Positions 41,968-51,086 of a DNA stretch of 64,000 nucleotides are shown here, piece after piece (the first letter of the stretch is position 1; every line of letters begins with the position of its first letter). The DNA is from Nocardioides sp. LHD-245 (GTDB lineage: Bacteria > Actinomycetota > Actinomycetes > Propionibacteriales > Nocardioidaceae), in NCBI RefSeq assembly GCF_030929495.1, contig NZ_JAVFWN010000018.1, positions 98,880 through 162,879 on the forward strand, in the 5' to 3' direction. The translations under genes and the position numbers were made by a program. Under the pieces are notes generated by a model. The model saw nothing but the letters and a program-made list of their open reading frames with translations, was not told the origin of the DNA and did not search any database.

Positions 41968-42948
41968 TCATCGCAGGGCGCGCGCACGGTCGGCGAGGCC
42001 GGCCGCGTGCGCGGTGAATCCGGGGTGCTCCGCGGCCTGGAGCAGCACCACCTCGTCGACGCCGGCGGCGGCGAGGCGCTCGAGCCGGGTCGTGACGGCG
42101 GCGAGGTCGCCGGCGAGGCAGAGCTCGTCGACGACCCGGTCGGCGACGTCGCCGGGGCGCCCGTCGCGGGCACAGGCCGCCGCCTCCTCCAGGTCGGCGA
42201 GGGTGAGCTCACCGGCCGTCAGCACGGGCAGCAGCGACGGGATGCGCAGCAGCCGCACCATCGTCTCGGCGACGTCGGCCTTGAGCCGGGCACGGGCGAG
42301 GGCCGGGTCGTCGTCGAGCGCGGCGGCGACGAACGCCGTCACCCGGCCGCGCCGGCCGGTCCGCTCGGCCGCGCGGTGGTCGCGTGCGATCCGCTCGATC
42401 TCGGCCGGCGGCACGTGCGCGGAGATCACGATCCCGTCCGCGGCTGCCGCGCTCATGGCGAGCATCCGCGGGCCGATGGTGCCGACCACCAGGGGCGGTG
42501 CCGCGACCGGGAAGGACAGCCGGATGTCGCGCAACCGGTGCACCGTGCCCTCGTGGGCCGTGACGCCCTCGCCGAAGAGTGCGCGCAGCACGACGAGGGT
42601 CTCCTCGATCGCGTCCACGGGGCGGGCGACACCGACGCCGAGGTCCTCCAGGACCCGCGGTCCACCGACGCCCAGGCCGAGCACCAGCCGTCCGCCGGAG
42701 AGCCGCTGCACCTGCCCGGCCTCCATCGCGAGCACCGCGGGCGAGCGGGTGAAGGCGCTGACCACGCCGATCCCGATCTCGACCCGCGAGGAGCGGGCCG
42801 CGACCGCGCCGGCCGTCGCGAACGCCCCCGGCCAGTAGGGGTTCTCCGCGATCCAGACGCTGTCGAGCCCGGCGCGGTCGACCTCCTCGACCAGCGCGAG
42901 CGCGGCCGTCGGATCGAGCCCCTGCGGGTAGCCGACACCGATCTTCAT
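41968..42948 (-). CDS. LLM class flavin/F420-dependent oxidoreductase
   Basis: This 326-residue luciferase-like (beta/alpha)8 protein has IGVGYPQGLDPTAALALVEEVD, GLDSVWIAENPYWPGAF and the RLVLGLGVGGPRVLEDLG block near residue 90. Actinobacterial LLM enzymes use F420 or FMN to reduce or hydroxylate varied substrates. The ATG at 42948 overlaps the M20 stop (ATGA). Within the operon it likely modifies the imported compound. The cofactor cannot be fixed from sequence by eye. Confidence 0.85.
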   Translation of the reverse strand: MKIGVGYPQGLDPTAALALVEEVDRAGLDSVWIAENPYWPGAFATAGAVAARSSRVEIGIGVVSAFTRSPAVLAMEAGQVQRLSGGRLVLGLGVGGPRVLEDLGVGVARPVDAIEETLVVLRALFGEGVTAHEGTVHRLRDIRLSFPVAAPPLVVGTIGPRMLAMSAAAADGIVISAHVPPAEIERIARDHRAAERTGRRGRVTAFVAAALDDDPALARARLKADVAETMVRLLRIPSLLPVLTAGELTLADLEEAAACARDGRPGDVADRVVDELCLAGDLAAVTTRLERLAAAGVDEVVLLQAAEHPGFTAHAAGLADRARALR

Positions 42949-44228
42949 CGTTCCTCCTCGCTCCGCGCCGCGGCGGCGGCGACGGCCGCGGCGATCGCCG
43001 CCGCGGCCCGCATGCCGTAGCGGTAGTCGTCGACGCGGACGTTCTCGTCCACGCCGTGGTTGTTCTGGTCGGCGCCGGCGAGCGGCACCAGCAGGACCGG
43101 TGCGCCCAGTCCGTCCGCGAGCGCGGCCAGCGGCAGCGTGCCGCCGAGCGACGTGACCACCTCCGGCTCGGCGCGGCCCGCGCGACCCACCGCGGCGACG
43201 ACCTCGGCGAGCCACGGCTCGTCCGCGGCGCACCGGTAGGGATCGGTCGCGCCGATCACCCGCGCCGAGACACCGGCGAACCGTTCCAGGTGGGCGACCA
43301 CGGCCGCCCCGACCTCGCGCGCGGACTGCCCCGGCACCAGCCGGCACTCGACCTTCGCCTGCGCCCGGTGCGGTACGACGGTCTTCATGCCCTGCCCCTG
43401 GAAGCCCCCGCCGAGGCCGGCGATCCCGAGGTGCGGTCGCAGTGCGGGCAGTCCGGGATCGGCGCCGCTGTCGGGGAATCCTGCCACCGCCACCCTCCCG
43501 TCGGTGTCGTGGAGGGAGGCCAGCGCCGCGACCAGCCGCGACGCCGCATTGGGTACGGCGCCGCCGTACGTGCCGCCGTGCAGCTCGCGCTCGGCGCCGG
43601 TGGCCTCGACCTCGACGTACACCAGGCCACGGCAGCCGCGGACCACCGTCGGGGCGCCCGAGCGATGCTTCGCTCCGTCCGTGGCGACGACCAGGTCGCT
43701 GCCGACGGCGACGCGGTGCGCGGCGAGCACCGGCCCGAGCGAGGGTGAGGTGATCTCCTCCTCGCCGTCGATGACGACGCTGAGGTCGACCGGCAGGTCC
43801 GGTCGCGCCGCCAGGAGGGCCTGCAGGCCGTGCAGCACGGAGAGGTGCTGGCCCTTGTTGTCGGCGCTGCCGCGCCCGTACAGCCGGCCGTCGCGCAGGG
43901 TCGGCGTGAACGGCGCGGACGTCCAGCCGTCGGCGACGGCCGCGGGCTGCACGTCGTAGTGGCCGTAGAACGTCAGCCGCGGCGCACCCGGCGGTCCGGG
44001 CCGGTGCCCGACGACCACCGGATGACCGGCGGTCTCGACCACCTCCCCGGCGAGGCCGCACTCCGCCACGAACCCGCGCAGCCGCTCGGCCGCGGCCCGG
44101 ATCCCTTCGCCGGTCGAACTCACGCTCGGCTGGGCGACGTGCTCGCTGAGCACCGCGAGCGCAGCGTCCAGCCCGTCGTCGAGACGGGCGTACACGTCGT
44201 CGAGGAGGTCCCGGTCCACCACCGTCAC
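42945..44228 (-). CDS. M20 family dipeptidase/deacylase
   Basis: This 427-residue metalloenzyme has FYGHYDVQP (metal His, catalytic Asp), YGRGSADNKGQHL (bridging Asp), DGEEEITSPS (Glu base and ligand) and a late NNHGVDENV with the final His. The VQP motif places it with carnosinase/CNDP-like dipeptidases. The GTG at 44228 overlaps the ABC ATPase stop (GTGA). It is probably the first cytoplasmic step on the substrate imported by the transporter encoded just upstream. It is a separate lineage from the M20 gene at 6188. Confidence 0.87.
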   Translation of the reverse strand: MTVVDRDLLDDVYARLDDGLDAALAVLSEHVAQPSVSSTGEGIRAAAERLRGFVAECGLAGEVVETAGHPVVVGHRPGPPGAPRLTFYGHYDVQPAAVADGWTSAPFTPTLRDGRLYGRGSADNKGQHLSVLHGLQALLAARPDLPVDLSVVIDGEEEITSPSLGPVLAAHRVAVGSDLVVATDGAKHRSGAPTVVRGCRGLVYVEVEATGAERELHGGTYGGAVPNAASRLVAALASLHDTDGRVAVAGFPDSGADPGLPALRPHLGIAGLGGGFQGQGMKTVVPHRAQAKVECRLVPGQSAREVGAAVVAHLERFAGVSARVIGATDPYRCAADEPWLAEVVAAVGRAGRAEPEVVTSLGGTLPLAALADGLGAPVLLVPLAGADQNNHGVDENVRVDDYRYGMRAAAAIAAAVAAAAARSEEER

Positions 44229-45313
44229 GCGGCACCCCGGTCGGGGTCGTGGACGAGCGCTGCCCGGTCGCTGCGCCAGCCGATCCGGCCGCGGCCGCCG
44301 ACCTCGGGCACCGCAGAGCCCGCCGGCACCCGCGAGCGGACGGCGACGCCGCCGAGCGCGGGCACCGTCCAGGTGAGGTCGCGGACCGCGCCGTGGAACT
44401 TGCTGCCGGCCAGCTGCGCGTCGAGCACCACGTCGGTGCCGGCGGCCGGGTCGAGGAGGACGTCCTCCGGCTTGATCGCCAGCGCGTGCGCCGCCGGCAC
44501 CGACGTCTTCGGCACCGCCAGCGCGAGGGCGGTCTCACCGACGCGGAACCGTGCGGTGCCGCCGGTCCCCTCGATCTGGCCGGCCAGCAGGTTGGAGGCC
44601 CCGACGAAGCGCGCGGTGTAGGCCAAGGCGGGCCGACGGAAGATGTCCTCCGGCTCGGCGACCTCGAGGATCCGGCCCTCGGCCATGATCGCCACACGGT
44701 CGGCCATCGACATCGCCTCGTCCTGGTCGTGGGTGACCATCACCGTCGTCACCCCGACCTTGCGGATGATCGACTCGACCTCCGCCCGCATCCGGTCGCG
44801 CAGGTTGGCGTCCAGCGCCGAGAACGGCTCGTCGAGCAGCAGGATCCGCGGTCCGGGCGCAAGCGCCCGGGCCAGGGCCGCGCGCTGCGACTGGCCGCCG
44901 GAGAGCTGGGCCGGCTCGGACTCCGCCAGCTCCTCGAGGCCGACGAGGGCAAGCATCTCCGCGACCCGCTGCCGCCGCTCGGGGCGCGCCATCCGGCGCC
45001 GCAGGCCGTACTCGATGTTGCGGGCCACGCTCAGGTGTGGGAAGAGCGCGTGGTTCTGGAAGACCAGGCCGAGCTCGCGCCGCCACGGCGGGGTGAACGT
45101 GACGTCGTCCTCTCCGAAGTGGATGGTGCCCGCCGTCGGCGTCACCAGGCCGGCGATGGCGCGCAGGGTGGTCGACTTGCCGCAGCCGCTCTGGCCCAGC
45201 AGGGCGGTGATCTCGCCGGGCGCGACCGTCAGGTCGAGGTCGGTGACCACCGGGCCCTTGCCGTAGTCGACGCTCACGCCGGCGAGCGCGACACGCTGCG
45301 ATGGTGCCGTCAT
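44225..45313 (-). CDS. ABC transporter ATP-binding protein (spermidine/putrescine-iron type)
   Basis: This 362-residue ATPase has GQSGCGKST (Walker A), Q-loop FQNHALFPH, LSGGQSQRAALARAL (signature), LLLDEPFSALD (Walker B) and TVMVTHDQDEAM (switch). The C-terminal 110 residues form a TOBE-like regulatory barrel (IKPEDVLLDP). The ATG at 45313 overlaps the permease stop (ATGA). It powers the two-permease importer at 45310-47033. PotA/FbpC-type systems carry polyamines, iron, thiamine or phosphonates. Confidence 0.9.
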   Translation of the reverse strand: MTAPSQRVALAGVSVDYGKGPVVTDLDLTVAPGEITALLGQSGCGKSTTLRAIAGLVTPTAGTIHFGEDDVTFTPPWRRELGLVFQNHALFPHLSVARNIEYGLRRRMARPERRQRVAEMLALVGLEELAESEPAQLSGGQSQRAALARALAPGPRILLLDEPFSALDANLRDRMRAEVESIIRKVGVTTVMVTHDQDEAMSMADRVAIMAEGRILEVAEPEDIFRRPALAYTARFVGASNLLAGQIEGTGGTARFRVGETALALAVPKTSVPAAHALAIKPEDVLLDPAAGTDVVLDAQLAGSKFHGAVRDLTWTVPALGGVAVRSRVPAGSAVPEVGGRGRIGWRSDRAALVHDPDRGAA

Positions 45314-46134
45314 TGAAGCAACCTCACTCGTAGGAACCGTTCCACGGCGGCTGCCGCCGCCAGGAGGAGAACTGCCAGCAGCAGGGACAGCGCCGCGAGC
45401 ACGGGGCTCCGGTTGCTGGCCATCTGCTGGTAGATGCTGATCGGGAGCGGACGCTGGTCCGAGGGCGCCAGGAACAGCGAGAGCGGCACGTTCACGAACG
45501 ACAGGGTGAACGCGAACACCGAGCTCGCGATGAGCGCTGGACGCAGCATGGGGAAGGTGACCGACGTCAGCACCCGGGCGGGCGAGGAGCCGAGCGCCAT
45601 CGCCGTCGCCTCGTACGACGTCCCCTGGGTCTCCAGGGCGCCGGCGACCAGGCGGATCACGAAGGGCGCGACGAAGACGCCGTGTGCCACGATCAGGCCG
45701 GCGAGTCCGACCCGGAGCTGGAGCTGGTTGATCACCTGGAGGATCGCCAGGCCGACCACGATCTGCGGGATGACGATCGGGCCCATCAGCACCGACGTCA
45801 CACCCGCACCCGACATCCACCGCGGACCGCGGGTCACCGCGAACGCCGTGGAGACACCGAGGGCCAACGCGAGGGCGGTGGCCCCGATCCCGATCTTGGC
45901 GCTGGTCCAGGTGCCCGCGACGAACTCGTCGTAGGTGAGCAGGTCGGTGAACCAGTGCAGGGTGAGGCCGCGCATCCGGTCGGGGAAGACCGACGAGTCG
46001 TTGAATGCCTGCACGACCACGGGCAGCACGGGTCCGAGCACGAAGGCGAACCCCAGCACGACCGTCGCCGTCCGCAGCACCCGCCAGCCGGTCCAGCCCT
46101 GCTGCCGCCGTCGGTGGTGCGTCCGGGCGCTCAT
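45310..46134 (-). CDS. ABC transporter permease (PotC type)
   Basis: This 274-residue inner-membrane permease has six predicted helices (VLRTATVVLGFAFVLGPVLP first) and the EAA loop YEATAMALGSSPARVLTSVTFPML. It is the second of two permeases. The ATG at 46134 overlaps the first permease stop (ATGA). Confidence 0.9.
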   Translation of the reverse strand: MSARTHHRRRQQGWTGWRVLRTATVVLGFAFVLGPVLPVVVQAFNDSSVFPDRMRGLTLHWFTDLLTYDEFVAGTWTSAKIGIGATALALALGVSTAFAVTRGPRWMSGAGVTSVLMGPIVIPQIVVGLAILQVINQLQLRVGLAGLIVAHGVFVAPFVIRLVAGALETQGTSYEATAMALGSSPARVLTSVTFPMLRPALIASSVFAFTLSFVNVPLSLFLAPSDQRPLPISIYQQMASNRSPVLAALSLLLAVLLLAAAAAVERFLRVRLLQ

Positions 46135-47033
46135 CGAGCGGCCTCACGGCGGACGCTGCGACTGAGCACCCGGCCGTAGACGGCGACCAGGAGGAGGCCC
46201 AGGCCGACGAGGAGGACCGAGCTCGCGGCCGCGAGGGTGGGGTTGAAGGTGTTGACCAGCTGGCTCACCAGCGTGGTCAACACCAGATTGCGTTCGCCAC
46301 CCAGGAAGCGGGCATTGACGAACGCACTCATCGCCATCGCCAGACCGACGATCGACGCCGCCAGGATCCCGGGCCGGCACAGCGGGAGCACCACCCGGAA
46401 CACGGTCCGCACCGGGGGTACGCCGAGGGTCAGCGACGCCTCGAGCAGGTCCTTGGAGACCGTGCGGGCGATGGGATAGAGCGTGAGCACGATGAACGGG
46501 ACGACGAAGTGGACCGTACCTATCGTCATCGCGATCTCCGTCTCCGCCACCCTGCCCGGCGTACCGCCCCACAGGGGACGCAGCGCGTTGACCACCCGGT
46601 AGCCGATGCCGCCCTCGACGAAGAGGCCCATCCAGCCGAGCACCGTGATGACCGGGCCGGACAGGATCGGCGCGACGAGGAGGAACAGCCACACCGAGCT
46701 GACCTCCCTGCGACGGAAGGCAGTCAGCCCGATCACCAGGGCCAGCCCGATCACGACACTCGCGATCCCGCCGACCACGCTCACCCGCAGCGTCCGCAGC
46801 AGCACGTCCCGATAGATCGGGTCGGTGAGCAGGCGGTGGTAGTTCCCCCAGGTGTCGTGCGGGGCACTGGGATCGCCGAGCGGGTTGGGCTGGAGGCTCT
46901 GGTGGAAGATCACCGCGGCCGGCACCAGCACCGCGACGGCGAAAGCGATCACCGCCGGCAGCACCGACAGCCCGGAGCCTCCGATGACGTGGCTCGTCGA
47001 GGCCCGCGCACCGCGGGACCGGCGAGGAGTCAC
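46131..47033 (-). CDS. ABC transporter permease (PotB type)
   Basis: This 300-residue permease starts with a basic segment and helix LPAVIAFAVAVLVPAAVIF. The EAA-type loop is LLEASLTLGVPPVRTVFRVVLPL. The GTG at 47033 overlaps the solute-binding protein stop (GTGA) and is taken for consistency with the operon; a GTG two codons upstream is also possible. It forms a heterodimer with the PotC-type protein encoded next. Confidence 0.9.
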   Translation of the reverse strand: MTPRRSRGARASTSHVIGGSGLSVLPAVIAFAVAVLVPAAVIFHQSLQPNPLGDPSAPHDTWGNYHRLLTDPIYRDVLLRTLRVSVVGGIASVVIGLALVIGLTAFRRREVSSVWLFLLVAPILSGPVITVLGWMGLFVEGGIGYRVVNALRPLWGGTPGRVAETEIAMTIGTVHFVVPFIVLTLYPIARTVSKDLLEASLTLGVPPVRTVFRVVLPLCRPGILAASIVGLAMAMSAFVNARFLGGERNLVLTTLVSQLVNTFNPTLAAASSVLLVGLGLLLVAVYGRVLSRSVRREAAR

Positions 47034-48259
47034 TCCCACGAGGGCAGCACCTCGGAGTTGAGCCGCTCGGTCCATTCCGCGCGCTTGGTGGCGATCTTGC
47101 CCAGGTCGAAGAAACGGACCTGATCGAGGATGTCCGCGGCGAGCGGGACCTTGCCGGCGACCTTGGGCGCGATCGTGGCCTTCACGTTGGCCGGCGAGCC
47201 CAGCCACTCGCCGCAGAAGGCGGTCTGCACGTCGGCGTCGAAGGCCACGTCGAGGAAGACGTGGGCGAGGTCCTCGTTGGGCCGGCCCTTGACGATCGCC
47301 ATGGTGTTGTCGGCGGCGATCGCCTTCTCCTGCGGGAAGTCGAAGGTGAAGCCCACCCCGGCGTCGTTGGCACCGAGCAGGGAGTAGTTGAACTCCGGTA
47401 CGACGCTCACCTCGCCCGCCTTGGCGCGGTCGGCCCACTCGCCCCAGAAGTACTGAAGGACAGCGGGGTCGAGCTTCGCCAGCGCCTTCAGGCCAGGGTC
47501 GATATCGCTCTCGGAGCCGCCGTTGAGCTCGGCCGCCATGATCAGGAACATCGGCATCTGGGTGTGCCCGATCCCCGGCAGCCCGAGCTTGCCCGCGAAG
47601 TCGGGGCGCCACAGGTCCGACCAGCTCGTCAGCGCCGGCACGCCGGCCGCCCGGGTGAGACCGAACGCGACCAGGCCGTAGGAGATTCCGTACGGGAAGA
47701 GCTTCGCCCAGTCCGCGATGTCCGCGGCGTTGGGCACCCGGCGGGTGTCGATGTCGACGAGGAGGCCCTGCCGGTTGGCCTGGAAGACGTTCTCACCGGA
47801 GTTGACGAAGACGTCGACGGTGGGCGCGCTGGCCTGGGCGAGCAGCTTGTTGAAGCGCTCGCCGCCGGACCCGGTGTCGTACTGCACCTTGGCGCCGGTG
47901 AGCTTGCGGAAGACCGGCTCGACGGTCTCCTTGAACGCGCGCTCGGTCTCGCCGCCCCAGACCGAGACCGACAGCGTGCGCCCGCTGCCGTCGGGGATCC
48001 CGGTGGCCGACGCACCGGCCGCCGGACTGCTGTCGCCGCCGCAGGCAGCCAGCAGGGTCGGTGCCGCGGCGACGCCGGCGCCGATACCGAGCCACTTCAG
48101 AACGTCGCGCCGCGAGCCGGCCGCGGTCGCCCACCCGCCGAGAATCGCGCGGGCCTGGGCCAGGTGGGTGGACGACCCGAGCCGTGTCGCGACGTCCTGT
48201 GCCCACTCGTCACGCTCCCCGAGCCGGCGTGACGCATCCTGCGAACCGTTGAGAGACAT
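47030..48259 (-). CDS. ABC transporter solute-binding protein (PotD/FbpA-like), Tat-type lipoprotein
   Basis: This is a 409-residue binding protein. An unusual hydrophilic leader of about 48 residues precedes a twin-arginine motif (SRRDVLKWLGIG), a hydrophobic segment and a lipobox (LLAACGGD), suggesting Tat export and lipidation. The mature domain begins LSVSVWGGETERAFKE and continues with KVQYDTGSGGERFNKL, typical of the polyamine/iron class. The ATG at 48259 has AAGGAG 7 nt upstream. It is the first gene of the nine-gene operon and sets the substrate, which is unknown. Confidence 0.87.
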   Translation of the reverse strand: MSLNGSQDASRRLGERDEWAQDVATRLGSSTHLAQARAILGGWATAAGSRRDVLKWLGIGAGVAAAPTLLAACGGDSSPAAGASATGIPDGSGRTLSVSVWGGETERAFKETVEPVFRKLTGAKVQYDTGSGGERFNKLLAQASAPTVDVFVNSGENVFQANRQGLLVDIDTRRVPNAADIADWAKLFPYGISYGLVAFGLTRAAGVPALTSWSDLWRPDFAGKLGLPGIGHTQMPMFLIMAAELNGGSESDIDPGLKALAKLDPAVLQYFWGEWADRAKAGEVSVVPEFNYSLLGANDAGVGFTFDFPQEKAIAADNTMAIVKGRPNEDLAHVFLDVAFDADVQTAFCGEWLGSPANVKATIAPKVAGKVPLAADILDQVRFFDLGKIATKRAEWTERLNSEVLPSWE

Positions 48260-48310
48260 GCACTCGCTCCTTGGAATCACCAGTTGGTCTGGTTTGGACT
48301 GGACGAGCCT

Positions 48311-48405
48311 CGCATATTGGAATCTCTTTGCGGGACCAATTCCAGATGTCAGGTAGTCTGCGGAGGAACGCTCTGCGCGTACATATCCAATCTGCCGCAT
48401 ATTGG
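48311..48405. promoter_or_regulatory. Cluster of ATTGG/CCAAT motifs, probable MocR operator
   Basis: In the divergent 169-bp gap the 10-mer CGCATATTGG occurs twice (48311-48320 and 48396-48405). CCAAT occurs in reverse at 48336-48340 and 48387-48391. This gives two inverted pairs in mirror order, a layout suited to a dimeric MocR protein controlling both the solute-binding protein operon and its own gene. Confidence 0.5.
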
Positions 48406-48428
48406 CATTGAAATGCAGAGGAAGGCAC

Positions 48429-49865
48429 ATGACTGGCCTCAACCTCGGAGACGTGCTCGGTCCCTGGGCCTCCGGCACCGGTCCGCGCTACGTCCAGCTC
48501 GCCGCGGCCGTGCGTGCCGCCGTCGAGCGCTACGACCTGGCGCCCGGCACCCGACTGCCTCCGGAGCGTCAGATCGCGGACTCCCTCGGAGTCAGCCGCA
48601 CGACGGTGGTCGCTGCCCTCGACCGGCTCAAGCAGGACGGCTGGCTCGAGGCGCGGCAGGGCGCCGGCACCTGGGTCGCGGCCCGCGGGGACGCGCTCGG
48701 CGTCTCTCCCGACGGCGCCGTCTACTCCTCCTATCCCGTGCAGCGCCTGCTCCGCTCGACCCGCGAGCCAGCGCCGGCGCTGATCGACATGGCCAGCGCC
48801 GCGTTCCCGGAGCCGGTCGGGGTCGCGGAGGCACTCGCCACGCTCGACCTCGACCTCGCCGCGATCGGGATGGGCTACCTCCCCTACGGCCACCCCGACC
48901 TGCGCGCCGCGATCGCGAGTCACCTGAGCGCCCGGGGCCTGCCGACGGTGCCGAGCCAGATCCTCATCACGACCGGGGTGGCCCAGGCGATCACCCTGCT
49001 GGCCCAGCTCTTCCTGCCGAACCGCGAGCCGGTCGTCCTCGAGAACCCCACCTGGACGGGCACCCTCGACGCCATCACGGCGCACGGGTCGAAGATCCGC
49101 TCGCTGCCGGTCGACGACCAGGGCGCCCGGGTCGACCTGGTGCCCGACGCGATCGCGAAGTCCCAGGCCGACCTCGTGCTCGTCACACCCGACTTCCACA
49201 ACCCCACCGGCGCGCAGCTGACTCTGAGCCGACGCCGGCGCCTGGCCGAGCTCGCCCACGACCTGCAGGTCCCCGTGGTCGAGAACATCGCCCTCGCCGG
49301 ACTCCAGCTCGGCGACACCCCCGTGCTGCCGCCGATCGCGTCGTTCTCGCCGGACCGCTGGATCCTCACCGTCGGCTCGTTCTCGAAGGTGGTCTGGGCC
49401 GGGCTCCGGATCGGCTGGGTGCGCTCCTCGGAGCCCACCATCGACCGGCTCGCCCGGCTCAAGGCGGTCGCCGACAACGGCACGCCCGTCCTCAGCCAGC
49501 TCGTCGTCCTCGGCCTGCTCGACCGCTTCGACGAGCTGGCCGCCGGACGCCGCGCGCACGCCGAGAAGAGCCTCGCCACGCTCATGGCGGCGCTCGCCGA
49601 GCGGTTGCCCACCTGGCGCCCGCGCCCGCCGGTCGGCGGGCTGTCGATGTGGACCCAGCTCCCCCACGGCAGCGCACACGAGTTCGCCCGGGTCGCCCTC
49701 CAGCACGGGGTGGACCTCTCCCCCGGGCCGATCTTCTGTGCCGACGAGAGTCATCACGACCACGTCCGGCTGCCCTTCGTCGCGCCACCGGCGGTCCTCG
49801 TCGAGGCGGTCGACCGCCTCACCGCCGCCTGGGCCGACTACGAGCGCGAGCGGGAGGCGCTGTGA
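48429..49865 (+). CDS. MocR-type regulator (GntR domain fused to aminotransferase fold)
   Basis: This 478-residue protein has a GntR winged helix at about 20-85 (LAPGTRLPPERQIADSLGVS, TTVVAALDRLKQDG, GAGTWV) and a class I aminotransferase-like domain. That domain has VTTGVAQAI-like and PDFHNPTGAQ blocks and the PLP lysine in GSFSKVVWAGLRIGW. It likely senses an amino acid or amine through PLP. The ATG at 48429 follows a GGAAGG site. It is divergent from the nine-gene uptake operon and overlaps the threonine ammonia-lyase gene by GTGA, so both are candidate targets. Confidence 0.88.
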   Translation: MTGLNLGDVLGPWASGTGPRYVQLAAAVRAAVERYDLAPGTRLPPERQIADSLGVSRTTVVAALDRLKQDGWLEARQGAGTWVAARGDALGVSPDGAVYSSYPVQRLLRSTREPAPALIDMASAAFPEPVGVAEALATLDLDLAAIGMGYLPYGHPDLRAAIASHLSARGLPTVPSQILITTGVAQAITLLAQLFLPNREPVVLENPTWTGTLDAITAHGSKIRSLPVDDQGARVDLVPDAIAKSQADLVLVTPDFHNPTGAQLTLSRRRRLAELAHDLQVPVVENIALAGLQLGDTPVLPPIASFSPDRWILTVGSFSKVVWAGLRIGWVRSSEPTIDRLARLKAVADNGTPVLSQLVVLGLLDRFDELAAGRRAHAEKSLATLMAALAERLPTWRPRPPVGGLSMWTQLPHGSAHEFARVALQHGVDLSPGPIFCADESHHDHVRLPFVAPPAVLVEAVDRLTAAWADYEREREAL

Positions 49866-51073
49866 TCGACCTCGACGCCATCCGCGCCGCCCAGCGCCTG
49901 ATCGCGCCGGTGGTGGTCCGCACCCCGCTGGAGGAGTCCCGATGGCTCTCCGGCGTGGTCGGCGGACGGGTCCTGCTCAAGGCCGAGAACCTGCAGCGGG
50001 CGGGGTCGTTCAAGATCCGCGGCGCCTACGTGCGGATGAGCCGACTCACCCCGGTCGAGCGCGCAGCCGGCGTGGTGGCGGCCAGCGCCGGCAACCACGC
50101 CCAGGGCGTCGCACTGGCAGCGCAGCTTCTCGACATCCCGGCCGTCGTCTACATGCCGCGCGGGGCCTCGATCCCCAAGGAGGCGGCCACCCGCGGGTAC
50201 GGCGCCGAGGTGCGCATCGCCGGCGCCACCATCGACGAGGCGCTGACCCATGCCGAGGCGTACGCCGCCGAGACCGGCGCCACCCTGGTGCACCCCTTCG
50301 ACCACCCTGACATCGTCGCGGGCCAGGGCACGCTCGGCCTGGAACTGCTGGAGCAGTGCTCGGAGTTGGCGAGCGTGGTCGTGCCCGTGGGCGGCGGCGG
50401 GCTCGCCGCGGGCGTCGCGCACGCGATCCGCACCGTCCGGCCCGATGTCCGCATTGTCGGCGTGCAGGCCGCCGCCGCGGCCGCCTATCCGGCCTCGTTG
50501 CGCGCCGGCGCCCCGGTCGCACTGGACCGGATGGCGACCATCGCCGACGGCATCGCGGTCGCCCGTCCCGGGAACCTGCCCTTCGCCCACGTCCGGGCGG
50601 AGGTGGACGAGGTCGTCACGGTGAGCGAGGACCAGATCGCGCATGCCGTCCTGCACCTGATGGAGCGGGCGAAGCTGACGGTCGAGCCGGCGGGCGCGGT
50701 CGCCGTCGCCGCCCTGCTCGCCACCCCGGCGGCATTCGCGACGCCGGTGTGCGCGGTGCTCTCGGGCGGCAATATCGACCCGCTGCTGATGATGAACGTG
50801 ATCCGGCACGGCCTGGCGGCGTCGGGTCGCTATCTGTCCGTGCGGGTCCGCATCCCCGACCGCACCGGCGGTCTCGCGGGCCTGCTCGCCGAGTTGGTGC
50901 GCTGCGAGGTCAACGTGCAGGAGGTCGCCCACGACCGCGCCACCCGGCACGCGCTCGGCGAGGTCGATGTGTCCCTCCAGTTGGAGACACGCGGCCCCGA
51001 GCACACCCGCGCCGTCGTCGCCACGATGCGCGAGCACTACCTGGTCCTCGAGCACGACGCCGAGCGGCCCTGA
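49862..51073 (+). CDS. ilvA: Threonine ammonia-lyase (threonine dehydratase)
   Basis: This 403-residue PLP enzyme converts threonine (or serine) to 2-oxobutyrate (or pyruvate) and ammonia. It has the PLP lysine K51 in GSFKIRGA, SAGNHAQGVA, the glycine-rich phosphate loop VGGGGLAAG, and SGGNIDP. A single C-terminal ACT-like domain (about 325-398) makes it resemble the catabolic or short biosynthetic type rather than the double-ACT form. The GTG at 49862 overlaps the MocR stop. It may deaminate an amino acid released by the adjacent hydrolase operon; that link is inference. Confidence 0.88.
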   Translation: MIDLDAIRAAQRLIAPVVVRTPLEESRWLSGVVGGRVLLKAENLQRAGSFKIRGAYVRMSRLTPVERAAGVVAASAGNHAQGVALAAQLLDIPAVVYMPRGASIPKEAATRGYGAEVRIAGATIDEALTHAEAYAAETGATLVHPFDHPDIVAGQGTLGLELLEQCSELASVVVPVGGGGLAAGVAHAIRTVRPDVRIVGVQAAAAAAYPASLRAGAPVALDRMATIADGIAVARPGNLPFAHVRAEVDEVVTVSEDQIAHAVLHLMERAKLTVEPAGAVAVAALLATPAAFATPVCAVLSGGNIDPLLMMNVIRHGLAASGRYLSVRVRIPDRTGGLAGLLAELVRCEVNVQEVAHDRATRHALGEVDVSLQLETRGPEHTRAVVATMREHYLVLEHDAERP

Positions 51074-51086
51074 ACCGCGGGGCCGC

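Noticed and set aside
48284..51073. 929-codon plus-strand frame that seems to join the MocR region to threonine ammonia-lyase
   Set aside because: Only its last 403 codons are real. The upstream part is out of frame with the MocR gene, and the GTGA overlap marks the true start at 49862.
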